A stretch of 64,000 bases of DNA. Origin: Anseranas semipalmata (Eukaryota; Chordata; Aves; Anseriformes; Anseranatidae). The DNA is taken from assembly GCA_013399115.1 (NCBI GenBank), contig VXAA01006435.1, positions 734,611 through 798,610 on the forward strand, written 5' to 3'. The notes under the pieces were generated by a model. That model did not search any database. It was given only the letters and a program-made list of their open reading frames with translations, and was not told the DNA's origin. This document shows, piece after piece, positions 53,960 through 64,000 of the stretch. How positions within the stretch are numbered: position 1 is the stretch's first letter; each line of letters starts with the position of its first letter. The translations under genes and the position numbers were made by a program.

Positions 53960-54780
53960 GCACATAGCTTTGAGTATTATGCATTCCCAGTACCACACTC
54001 CCATTTCTCTCTGGCTATCCATCCATTGTATTAGTAACAAATAATAGGAGAATTAAATGCTCTAACAATCAAGGCTGGCACATTAAAATGACACTCTGCA
54101 TTACTGAACCTACTCATCTCTTAATAGAGCTATTCTTCTAAGAAGATTAATTATACTGGCAAGAAACCCTTCGCTGTTCTAATTTGTGAAACATATTTCA
54201 ATACCACAAGCATATTAAAAGAGCTGCAAACACATAACCAGCTCCAAGATCCCAGGACTCACTGCATTTAATTAGGTGTTCATCCTGTGACCAGCTCTTT
54301 AGTCATTGCTTTAGAAGCTTATTTCATATAAAAAAAATTTAATTTCTAGGCTTAATTAACTGCAACTGCAATTAACATACAGCCCACCATAAACTACACA
54401 GATGTAGGAAAACGGCCACGTACTTCAGTACCTAGCAACATGGAGGGACAAATACTGGATTTAGAGCTGAATTTGTCTGCTTTAATTAAAGAGATGATTA
54501 TTTTAAAATAAATTATTGACATTGCATCTCACATTAGAGCATTTGATAGACAGCACAAACACTGCCATGACAAACTGAAAATACATCCTATTAATATGCA
54601 GCACTAACATGCAAACACATCTGCAGCCCACTGAATTGTGCAGAGCTGTTAAGCAGCAAAGTAGTATTCCAAATTAAGTATCTGAGAACTAGTGCTACGT
54701 TTTAAAGCACTGTTATTTTCATTAACTTAAGCTATAAAGCTTCAAGGCATTTGCCTACCACTAAAGAATAAGTCTGTATT
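53960..54780. promoter_or_regulatory. Candidate enhancer-like, homeodomain-site-rich intronic block
   Basis: No repeat is recognisable over about 800 bases. The block contains many TAAT-type cores (TTTAATTAAAG, ATTAATTATAC, TTTAATTAGG, TTAATTAACTGC) together with TGATAGACAG. This texture is typical of conserved developmental intronic enhancers. Conservation cannot be tested here. Confidence 0.25.
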
Positions 54781-56150
54781 TTAATGTATTGCTTTTTTCT
54801 TTTTCCTTTTTTTTTTTCCTTAAGTCCCCACTAGATAAGTACTTAGATGCCATGTTCATGTGAGAATTTTTACTTTCTATTCACACAGCGAAATTACAAC
54901 CATTGCTAAGAATAAATAATACGGTAAACACTGATAGAAGAGTATCTATCTATTGACAGGCACCAAACTAAGACACAATACAATTAAATCAAATCAATAT
55001 AGTAGCACATCTAAAAATGCTGAGACTACAAATAGTTCATTGTGAAATCAAAACACAAATGCTTGGTTTTTTGAACTTCAAAGATTTAAATTTATTTTCA
55101 AACCCTGGTGGTACCAGACTGCCTAGGATTCCTCAAAAAGGTCTAAGGGGTAGCAATCTAAGGGCTAAATACAAGGTACACCACTTTACTTAAGGGATCA
55201 TTGCTTCTAAACAGTCTTACAATATAAGAAACATTTATCCAGTTACTTACAGCCCTATAAGATAGCGCAATTGACACAGCAAAATTTCCTTATTTCAGTA
55301 ACACTTGTTATACAGGCAACACTATGGAAATTCGGCAAAAAAAAGCTTCTGGCTTTGCTTTTAGTTTACCATTTATCAACAATTTATGTTGCATGTGTGA
55401 CTGCTCATGAATAGCTGATAGCTGTCTTTTCCTAGTTTTTTTTTTTTTTTACTTTTCTTCTCCTTGCACTTCAACAATTTAAAGTAGTTAGAGGGAATAA
55501 AGAACATCTAAAAACAGAAGTTATGGTCCTTTTGGTTTGCAGTTCAATCTTGACTATAGGCAGTTGAATTTCCTTCCCACATATAATACTCTCTTCTTAG
55601 AGAATGCTAGTTTAACAGATGAAACATTCTTCAAAAATATATTCATTTTTACTAAAACCATTTGACAGAAACCATGCAGATGTCAGTTCCAGCTTTTCAA
55701 TTCTGCGGACAGTTATTCCTTTCAGCTTCATCCCCCTAGCTGCTCTTTGGGGAAATAGGCCAAGGTAGCTACTCAGAAAGCTGTTTCCCAATTAAATTTG
55801 TTTTAAATGATCAGGTTCCCATGCTCATATCTCTCTAGACTTCCAGTGATTTTTTTCTTTGAGGAATCAGGCAGCTTAAGCAGCATCAAAAAGGAGCTTC
55901 CTCAAAAAGAAATAATTCTTTGCACACACATTTTTTCCTTTTCAGCTTTTTGTCAAAAAAAAAAACAAACAAACAAGCAAACAGGACGAATATACTCTCC
56001 TCCTAATTCACCTCCTACCCAAAAAAGTGCACACGTGAACAAAATGCTGCATTCAGTGAGAGGGAGGAGAGAAAGCAAGGTAAAAACCATAGCACGGGAT
56101 CACATCACTTTGGATTTATAGCAGATCATCAAGATTATGCCCAGACTCAC

Positions 56151-56293
56151 CAAACCAGCAGTAAGTGAAGGAGCAGATTGTCCCAAAGACTGATTTCTCA
56201 TGCGGACCAGGTTTGAGGTATCTCCAGGTGGCTGCCATATCGTCTGTCCCACTCCACTGTGGACACTATTTGATAAGGGAAGTAGCTGCTTTC
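56151..56293 (-). CDS. MAST2: MAST2 coding exon, long isoform (KQLLPLS / QSLGQSAPSL segment)
   Basis: This is a 143-nt internal exon. The acceptor is GGTTTTCTTTTTAAAG|GA and the donor is GGTTTG|GTGAGTC. The first two bases complete the glycine begun by exon 60211-60064. Then 47 codons follow: KQLLPLSNSVHSGVGQ, TIWQPPGDTSNLVR and MRNQSLGQSAPSLTAGL. It ends in phase 0. The peptide matches recalled human MAST2 almost residue for residue (KQLLPLSSSVHSSVGQ, then SNLVRMRNQSLGQSAPSLTAGL), with changes mainly around TIWQPPGDT. QSLGQSAPSL is a strongly conserved MAST-family motif just before the KELSLPRRGS exon. That next exon was not found in the window. The phase-0 end lets it share the downstream acceptor with the alternative first exon at 31692-31730. 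Confidence 0.95.
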
Positions 56294-59200
56294 CTTTAAA
56301 AAGAAAACCAAAATACTATCAACTTGTTTTTAAACAAGTTTGCAAGTTCATAATACCATGCCAAAAACAAATATTGCATCTGCAGAAAAAATGATTAATA
56401 AAAAACGATGTAAAAGTTTCAATTAGTGTGCTTTTGCAAGTTCTAACCATCTGTGAATTCATTACCTTTGATAATTAAATAATTTTTAAATGATTTACTT
56501 TCATTATTAGGTAATGGGCAAATCCAAAATCTTGTAGCAACAGACTTCTTTCTATACTTTTCCATACCTTTCTGTACTTCACACAGCTTAAGAAAGAAAC
56601 AAAATTTGCTGCCAATTAAACAATTTATTGCCCTATAGAGAGGAAAATGTTCGTGTTCCAAAATCCTTGAGGTATAATTTTAAAAAATCTTATGAAAATA
56701 CATTCATAATTTTACAATATTACCTCTTCTAAATAACTTAGCCAATCTGACATCCCTGCTTTCCCCTACCACTGCAACATTCAGCACCAGATTTCATCCA
56801 GCTGTGATCAGAAAATAATGTATGTTTAACCATTGTTTTGCTTTGAATCAGGGATCAATATTTCCTCTTCAATAGAAAATTCACTGGTCAGCAACATCAG
56901 AGTATCCTAAAAGCAAAACATTCTGTAGTTTTTCCAAGCCTCCTTTGCATGCTATTAGTAGAGATGCTGATCTCCCATGCTCCCATGCACACACAGGGAG
57001 AAGAGTAGTTCCTATCTCAACGAGCTCACAGCACTGTACCTTACTGCAGGAAGTACAGTAATCACCTAAGAGGATCTGCTCAATACATTTCTTCTAGTCA
57101 ATACCACACTGTTTTGAAAAGTGACAAACAGTAAATTTCCAGAACAAGATAGAACCAAAGTCAAAGTAAGTCAAATTTTGACTGCATCAAGCCTAGCAGT
57201 GTCCTTTTATGTACAATGTCATTCACAGTAAAAAGAGAAGACATTCTAGCAGTTAAAACACAAGTGAAAAAGTGTTTAAATCCGGGTTCCATTATTAGCT
57301 TCCAAATGAATTCCTCTGTAACGCCGGTCAGTCAGGCTCTGTACTTCAGTTTCACCATCTGCAAAGTGGGAGTGACCAATACCTCTTTTTCTTAAAATTA
57401 CGATTGTCAGACTAAATCAATTTCTATTTCCAAAGCTCAAAAAATGAAATGTGGGCTGTTAATAGTATACTAGCCTAGACATTATCTCCCACACTAAAAC
57501 AGCCCAAGGCACTTATTTATATATGGGAAAAGGAAATACTAGTTCTGAAACAGTGCATGCCTCCCCCCTTCCCCTTCCAAGCACAGTGAACGTGATTGCA
57601 TTCAACAGATTATTACATGCTCAGATTCTACAATAGGAATCACAGGAGTCCAAGACATTTGTTGCAATCAGTAGCAGGAAGACATCTACATCTTTAATCA
57701 CATATACTGCAGAAAACACTTGTTTTCTCAGCAGGCTATTCTTTTGCAAATTCTTCAACTCGACCTTAGAATTAAATGTGAAATATTACATTTGTTACAT
57801 AAAAGCATCTACAATATTTGGAAAACTGTCAGTGTGACTATCCATGATTCCATGTGGGTGATGGTGGGGTTGTTTTGTTTTTGTTTTTTGTTTCTTTGTT
57901 TTGTTTTTGTAAACTTGGTTGTTAATTTTCAGTAAGAGTTGCAAGTAATGTACGAAGCACACATTAATGAAATGAGTCAAAGTATGAGAGACAAGAAGGC
58001 TGAACTTTGGCTAGCAAGTAGAGACACAGCATATCAGTACCTTTTTCTCAGTCCCATTCAAGCTGCTTACAGCTGTGGATATGATTTTCATGGTTTGCTC
58101 ATTTTCAAGATTACATGTAAACACAATGACTCTGCTTGTCTGCAGAGGTCTAAAACTCCAGAAATGAACATTGCTGTATTTATCTCAGTAAAGCACTAGC
58201 AAAGATATCCTGTAATAGCAATTCAAAGCGTGTAATTATCTAACCATTCAAAATGCCAGTACTTGAGAGCAAGAATAACATTTAATTCTCCATAAGATAT
58301 AGTTATCAATATCTCCTTTTAGTTCCACAAAAACAGCCAGCATTTAAACAAAATAGAACCTCTTCCAGGGAATCAAGGAGCCACCAACTGTGTAATCTGA
58401 ACCCAGGAAGACAGATTTCCTTCAAGAGTCAAATCTCAGCCATCCAGTTTGCATGCACAGTCATCTATTTCATCTATTATCATGTATTACTCAAATTTAT
58501 TCGCTTCTGTCACTAAAATAAGGTGGAATTATTTTCATGATGGAGCTAAAAGCCTTGGAGCTAAAGCCTTTCCCTACCATGCCTCAAATCCTACGTATGT
58601 TCCCAACGTCTCCATTTAAAATATATATCTAAACATCTTCATTTCCTTTATCCAATGGAGTCAAAATGATCTGGTTGGGGCTCTTTTTCCCTTCCTGTAT
58701 CAGGTTATAGCAGATTAAAAAGTCAGTAAGATGCAGCAACAACTTTTGGAGAACATTATAATTTAAGACAGAAAATTTACAAGAATGTTATATTCAAACA
58801 GAAAAAAATATTAGAAAAAATACAGAACTTCTCTCATTTTCCTGCTTCCTCCTTTTTGCTTTCCTTTGTTTACTTCCACTTTTATTCTCCTCTAGTGATT
58901 AACCTACCTTAGAGAACAACCTTACTTGAGTACAAAACATAGTGAGTTTCCATTTTTCAAAAACTACCCATTTAGTACAAACGAAACATTAGTACGAGGC
59001 CAACCCAAAATGAAATGTGCGTACTTTACTGCTTATTTAATTCCATTACACCCAGCACCTCAAACATTAGTATATTTATCTTTCTCCAGATAAACGATGG
59101 AGGGAACAAGGCTGGCTGTATTTTCACAATCGCTTAAGTCAAGCCCATAATGAGTGGTTCCACTCTCTTCCTCTTCGCTCCCATGTAAGAGTTTTGAGCC

Positions 59201-60063
59201 CTTCTTGTTCTTGCTCTAACATGCAAATAGTCAAACAGTCAGCCTAATTAGGGAGGAAATGGACTGAAAGTTAACCCTACAGAACAGTGGTATTCAGGCA
59301 GATCAGCTATTTCATTCTAGACTGATCATGCAGCTCTATATGGTCTAATGCTGGCATCACAGACTTTGATACAAGCTTTAAATAATTGTGAAACCATCCC
59401 CTAGCCTGCGTACGAAGTCTTTGAAAAAGAAAACTACAGAACTTGGTCCACCATTTTTGACTAATTACTAGATTATGCTCACTCCCTGGTTCTACAGTAG
59501 ACATGAACTAAATTCTCAGAGCTGAAGACTGTGTTCAGAAGAAAAAAAAAACTTATATAAACTGAAAAAACATCTATTTTTTTCAAGCAGCATTTTTACT
59601 TTGAATCACAAAAGTTTACAGTGCTTTTGAATCCAAAAATATATGAAATAATTTGAACATGATATAGAAGTCAGGTTCCCCCTAAGAAACAATATGGCAA
59701 AGCAGGCAAGCTTACAGTCAGTGATGACTTTAGAAGTAAAAGAGGTAAGAATATATCATTGTATTGCTGAAAGTTCCACCACTCCCTTCTTTTAACTTTG
59801 CACATCGAGTTTTAGCTTCTAACTTTTCATTCTGGCCAATATGCAGAATTTCACTCCAAATCCAGTCTCTCTTTTTCACTCTTTTCCACTAATATCTCTT
59901 TCTGAACCTTTCTCGTATATAAAAACTTGTATGCCTTCCCAACAAGAGGTAACCTCTAGTTTTAAAGAAATGTCAAATCAGTATCTTTTATCACAACTGT
60001 TATGCCAACAAGTAATACCAAGTCTTTTAATACTAATGAATTGGTCTTTACAAAATGGCATAC
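56294..60063 (-). other. MAST2 intron between the two long-isoform exons
   Basis: This is a 3.8-kb intron with donor GTATGC after exon 60211-60064 and acceptor TTTTTAAAG before exon 56293-56151. It splits a glycine codon (phase 1). It is AT-rich, with a T/G-rich run at 57868-57912. I recognise no repeats or exons in it. Confidence 0.85.
57868..57912. repeat. (TTTTG)n-like tract
   Basis: Repeated TTTTG and TTTTTTG units over about 45 bases. Confidence 0.8.
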
Positions 60064-60211
60064 CTGACAAAGAACTTGCCAAACTACCTCTGCGTAGTTT
60101 GCAGTCATCTTGACTTAGCTGACGATGGAGCTTAGTTTTCCCAGCAGATGAAAAGATGTCAGGATTGCTGAGCTTCCTGCAACGTAATGGAGTGGACTCT
60201 GTTATTGTTTC
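60064..60211 (-). CDS. MAST2: MAST2 coding exon, long isoform (RKLSNPDIF / RRGSL segment)
   Basis: This is a 148-nt internal exon. On the minus strand the acceptor is a pyrimidine-rich stretch ending TTCTTTGTGCAG, followed by GAA. The donor is TTTGTCAG|GTATGC. It encodes 49 complete codons starting ETITESTPLRC, then RKLSNPDIFSSAGKTKLHR and QLSQDDCKLRRGSLASSLS. The leftover G forms a glycine codon with GA from the next exon. Human MAST2 as recalled reads DVVTGVSPLLFRKLSNPDIF here, so length and start agree while the first dozen residues have diverged. The segment lies N-terminal to DUF1908, is rich in Ser and basic residues and looks disordered. RKLSNP and RRGSL fit basophilic-kinase or 14-3-3 type sites by inference. 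The exon is used only in transcripts from the upstream promoter, which is outside the window. Identity is very secure and boundaries are secure. Confidence 0.93.
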
Positions 60212-63200
60212 CTGCACAAAGAAGAACAAGCAGAAATTTGTTAGTGACAGCTAATGTATCTATTTTCTGAAATATACTATCTCTGAGTATGAGACCTGCT
60301 TATTTACCTTTTCTTCTTTTTCTTTTTTTTTTTTTATTAAACAAACTTCTCAAAATGTAAATCCCCCTCTTCTGTGCCACATATCTGCACAGAAAGCACA
60401 TCTCAAGATCCCAGTCAAATATGGTTCTTGAATGTTATTGGTGGAAGGCATACCATTAATAAGAGTTAGAAGAAGGCAATTAGGCTACAGCAATTACTTG
60501 CAGTTACAGTTAGTTACAGTATGTAGGAAAAGAGGCCAATGAAAAATCAGGCTCAGCTTTGATTCAATCCATTTCCTACTACAGCAATGAAGATTGTCTC
60601 TGGATTTCTTGAATATTTGTTCCTCCCAGTCTATGAGGAATATACACATAAAGAAACAGTTTTGATGTCTAATTACATCCAAAACTCCTAATATAAGTTA
60701 CAGTTCAGCAGCTCTACTACAGGAACATATGTATCACCACATAATAATTCATTAGGATAGATATCATCCTTAGTGGAAAGTCTTTGTTATCACTATAAAC
60801 AAAATTAGACACGTATTTGTCAGAAACACTCCCACACATGTAAATTCCTTTCACAGCATACACCAAACGTTCAATCAAAATGGAAATAGGTAGAAGAACA
60901 GTGGCAAACACAACCACAGCTCTTCCCTCGTGCATTTAACTGTTCTGGAAGTGTCAAAGTAACTCTCATTGTATGCCTGAAGTAAAATTACAAGCATAGC
61001 TATCATACATGGTTTTGAAGAAAACGGGACACTTTCCATTACAGCCTATACAGATGCATTTGGTCAAGTCTTCCCTTCTCTGCAGCTGTGCAACGCATTC
61101 CACGTCTTAATGGATTGCTCCATTTTACTTCAAATGCCTTTTATTAGCTACTTCAGGTCATGCTTATTGTTATAAAATCTCATCTGAGGCAGAGAATAAG
61201 CTGCAAAGAGCAATTTCCCTGCATGACACATCCCACATAGCTTAACACAGTTTTAAATCATGTCTTTTAAATCATGTTTAATTCAAAAAAAAAAAAAATC
61301 AGTAGTGGCTTTTAATTAAGATTTGCAGATCGCAATCAAAATCAATTTCTGAAGTCATTAATTCAAATCTATTCAGTCTACAGTGTTATGCCTCAAACCA
61401 TCAAATTCAGACCAGGATTGCAAACTCTAAAAGCTTCAAGAATTTTTGTGGAGAGAGGAAAAAAAAGACATGAGTAAAGTGGTTCTACATGAAAAAGAAA
61501 ACTGAATGGAGACTTGAAATTGAATCCTCACTTAGCTCTGACTCATTCATTCTTGACCTTTCTTGAACCCCATCTCTTTTTGGCACCTCATAACAGTAAG
61601 TAACTTTGCTATTTGTTTGAGGAACGGGAATGCTTTGCTCTGCATGTGCTTCAGTGGTGCACATTCTATAGGTTGAGAGGTACTGCTCTAATACAATTTC
61701 TTCCTCCGGTTACAGTTAGACATTCAGCTGCCACACTGTCTAAACCAAACCAACAATGAGACCTGGGTAACTTGAAGCGGACCAATTCACTTGTCCAGTT
61801 CATCACACAGCTGCAAACAGTTGTGTTGGTGCAAGAGTGGGGAAGAAGCATAAAAACAAGTGACCTGGAGTAAGCTGCTTGAGCTGAAAACTGCTTTAAT
61901 CATACCTTCAGGTTCCTCACATCTTGAGGCAGAGCTGCTCACATTGTCATTTGCCTCTGAACTTTTCCACATAGGTACTGAACACCTTCATGTCCAGCAG
62001 CCTATACTTCTGCTTTTCTGTCATTTGGAGAGCTGGAAAGACACCTACATTCATGCTACCACACTTGATGGTTGTACTTAGGAGTAAGCTAGGTAATTTT
62101 AAATTGCAACATTAGCAGTCCCCTAGCACGCCTCTGAAAGCTGCAAACACCCAGGGGAGAAAGAGAAAGTCTTTGCTATTTCTATTTGCGATGGCAGAAA
62201 GTGGTTACACGTTTATGTGTCTGTAAATAGATGCACACACACTTCTAATACGGCCTGTCCTAAATGCATCTGAAATGTCATGCTTTTCCCAACAGTGAAA
62301 TCAGAAACTAATGTACCTGCCCCCCCAAAAAAAACAAGAGCGCTCCAACTTACAAGCAGAAGAGTTAAAATCTCATCCAGCCTACCCTCTCACAGTCCCA
62401 CCAGACATTCCCAGCATTCTACAATACCTAGCTATTTCACTGAACCCCATCACATCCCCGTTGAAAGGCCCTACAAGCACAGTGCTACTGGTCTCCTTCT
62501 CAGTCCACGCACTGTGTGCAAATAAATAAACCCCTAGAAGGGACAACTCCTTAAGCACCCTTACCCTGCACAGGCCGTTCCCATGATTATCTTGCCTTCA
62601 CCAGCACATTTAGGCTCCTTCAGGAAGGGGAAGCACAGTCCCGCTCGTAAGGCTGATGCAGCAACTGTTGCTGCTCTTCCACCACGTTCAGCTGAGCTGG
62701 GCTGGCTGGAGGAAGAGGGCAGCCAGAAGATGCACAGCAGCCAGTGACAGGAGCAACGGGCCCTGCCCCTCACTGCCCAGATACGGAACACACCCCCACC
62801 CAAACCATGGCTTTGCGACACCCCCTTTGCATCCTGTTCCTCCCACCCAGTATAGATGCCAGAAAAGAGGATTTGGGGAAGACGACGCAGGAAAGAGCAC
62901 CAGGGATACGGACAGCTACATGGAATCTCCTCAGCTGCTGCTTTGCTTTTACTTCACTTTCGTGAACGTCTCATGTGTCTTGATGGTGGTTTAGTGCGAC
63001 ATCCTCAGTTTGAAAGGTACACCTCACATCATTAACAAACGTCCAATAAATCTAGTAATTTTACTCCACGTCAACAATTTAACATCCAAATCAACCAAAG
63101 GAACAAAAATCAGGACATGCAAGAATAGAAGACTTTTTCTTTGTTTCAGGGAGAAAGACAAGGTATTACTCTGCCTGCAAAAGATTTCAGCAGAACAACA

Positions 63201-64000
63201 CTGTACAAAAACAATCTTAAGATTATTGTATTAAGAAGAATACCCAACAACAGTTCAAATTAAAATTTTAAGATTAACATGAAGTGTGTTCTGACCAGGG
63301 CTTGCCTCGGGTGCACGCTCCCCCTCCCTCCCCTCCATACACAAACAACACCCCCATCTTTCTCAGCGAACTGCAACTGAAGAGGATCACTCATTCATTC
63401 ATTTGGGGCACCAAAGTAAGGAAGCACCCAATATATAGAGACACGCATACCCCTACCACCCCAAGAAAGTGCTCACTTCCCTACGCTTCCCCTTCCCCCC
63501 TACACAGAGTCTCTTCTTATTGGTAAAAATAATTACAAGTTCTTATCATTTCTTCTTGATTTGCGGTACACAGACTTGCTACATTTGATATCACCTAAAT
63601 CAAAAGCGCCCCACTGAAGGAGCACGCGGAGCACCTGCTTCCAGCACAATCTCCGCTCAGCTGCGACATCGTGCCTACCCACACCCTTCAGCCCTGAGGT
63701 CACCCCCATGGCACATGCCACCTCTCAGGACACCATTCCACATCCATTGCTTCAGCAGCCGCCCCGGCTTAAGCAACGCCTCCCCACCAGACACTCGTAC
63801 TACAAAGACAGGAAAGGAACAGTGGAAAGATAACAGCTTCCCACACTCAGTAATGAGCCTCGTCTGTCTTCTACAGCAGGCAGGCTTAGTGCGTATTACC
63901 TACAGAAATTCTGCCTAAACCCCTTTTTTTGTTAAGCACGTTAAACACTTGGGCAATATTCAGAAGACTACATACCTGGTGAATGTTTTGAAGAAAGGGA
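60212..64000 (-). other. MAST2 intron upstream of the first visible long-isoform exon (partial)
   Basis: This stretch ends at the acceptor TTTGTGCAG before exon 60211-60064. The region 62560-63000 and 63600-63800 is somewhat richer in G+C but lacks the CpG density expected of the main MAST2 promoter, so the first exon is probably beyond the window. A purine-poor, C-rich stretch lies at 63310-63500. No exon is supported here. Confidence 0.75.

Larger units (their letters stand above)
31731..56150 (-). other. MAST2 intron between long-isoform exon 56293-56151 and the alternative first exon
   Basis: For long transcripts this 24-kb stretch and the alternative exon are intronic. It holds the alternative promoter zone (31731-33950), LINE fragments near 36.3, 43.9, 44.2 and 52.5 kb, many A/T homopolymer runs and an assembly gap at 49083-49101. 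An AT-rich block with homeodomain motifs lies at 53960-54780. ORFs of 100-150 codons around 40.2, 44.3, 49.3 and 52.1 kb show no recognisable domain and are treated as chance. Confidence 0.8.
1..64000 (-). other. MAST2: MAST2 gene body, 5' portion
   Basis: The three coding exons found all lie on the minus strand and belong to the N-terminal part of one MAST-family kinase gene, so the window is read as inside this gene. The exon peptides match the MAST2 N-terminus as I recall it (RKLSNPDIFSS, RQLSQDDCKL, LASSLSGKQLLPLS, RMRNQSLGQSAPSLTAGL). MAST4 has clearly different residues in the same segment (RKCSNPDV, RQLSEDGRQL, RYLLPNP). MAST kinases are large AGC-type kinases with a DUF1908 domain, a kinase domain and a PDZ domain. 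None of those domains is encoded here. The first long-isoform exon should lie above 64000 and the rest of the gene below 1. Confidence 0.85.

Noticed and set aside
56151..60064. Assignment of the exons to MAST4 instead of MAST2
   Set aside because: MAST4 as recalled has RKCSNPDV, RQLSEDGRQL and RYLLPNP where this window has RKLSNPDIF, RQLSQDDCKL and KQLLPLS, which match MAST2.
62561..62821. Minus-strand open frame of 86 codons in a G+C-richer block, with a good donor CAGG|GTAAGG near 62569, as a possible MAST2 first exon
   Set aside because: Splicing CAGG to exon 60211-60064 in the ATG frame gives a stop within a few codons, the peptide does not resemble a MAST2 N-terminus, and CpG density is too low for the main promoter.

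Overview
The window looks like bird nuclear DNA, almost all of it intronic. The signs are AT-rich sequence with few CpGs, a CR1 LINE 3' end with the avian-type ATTCTATG terminal motif (about 52512-52572), several older CR1 fragments, and coding only as short exons with canonical splice sites. I cannot name the species. Two 19-base runs of N (3290-3308 and 49083-49101) are assembly gaps at simple repeats.

One gene is recognisable. It is the 5' part of MAST2 (microtubule-associated serine/threonine kinase 2) on the minus strand, so transcription runs from high to low coordinates. Three coding pieces are supported. Exon 60211-60064 carries the RKLSNPDIF / RQLSQDDCKLRRGSL segment. Exon 56293-56151 carries KQLLPLS / SNLVRMRNQSLGQSAPSL. 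Exon 31730-31692 is an alternative first coding exon that starts MDDSSILRRRGLQ. The first two join in frame across a split glycine codon. Exon 56293-56151 and the alternative exon both end in phase 0, so both can splice to the same next exon, which I expect to begin KELSLPRRGS and to lie below position 1. The long isoform's first coding exon should lie above position 64000. The window therefore holds the choice between two MAST2 N-termini. The DUF1908, kinase and PDZ exons are all outside it.

Layout: 1-31691 is intron downstream of the alternative exon. It holds CR1 pieces (10540-11012, 11835-11960, 28165-28372), simple repeats, a hairpin-like inverted repeat at 5842-5892, a possible 36-nt cassette exon at 2532-2567 and a possible plus-strand exon at 23914-24024. 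31692-33950 is the alternative promoter zone, with a perfect MEF2 site and a polypyrimidine tract just upstream of the alternative exon. About 2 kb further upstream lies a CpG-enriched block with an octamer and a TATA box pointing the other way. 33950-56150 is intron with scattered LINE fragments and an AT-rich, homeodomain-site-rich stretch (53960-54780) that reads like enhancer sequence. 56294-60063 and 60212-64000 are further introns.

I found no second protein-coding gene, no tRNA or rRNA, no CRISPR array and no novel multi-gene system. The most interesting signals are regulatory: the alternative N-terminus and its promoter, the possible antisense promoter, and two unannotated exon candidates.
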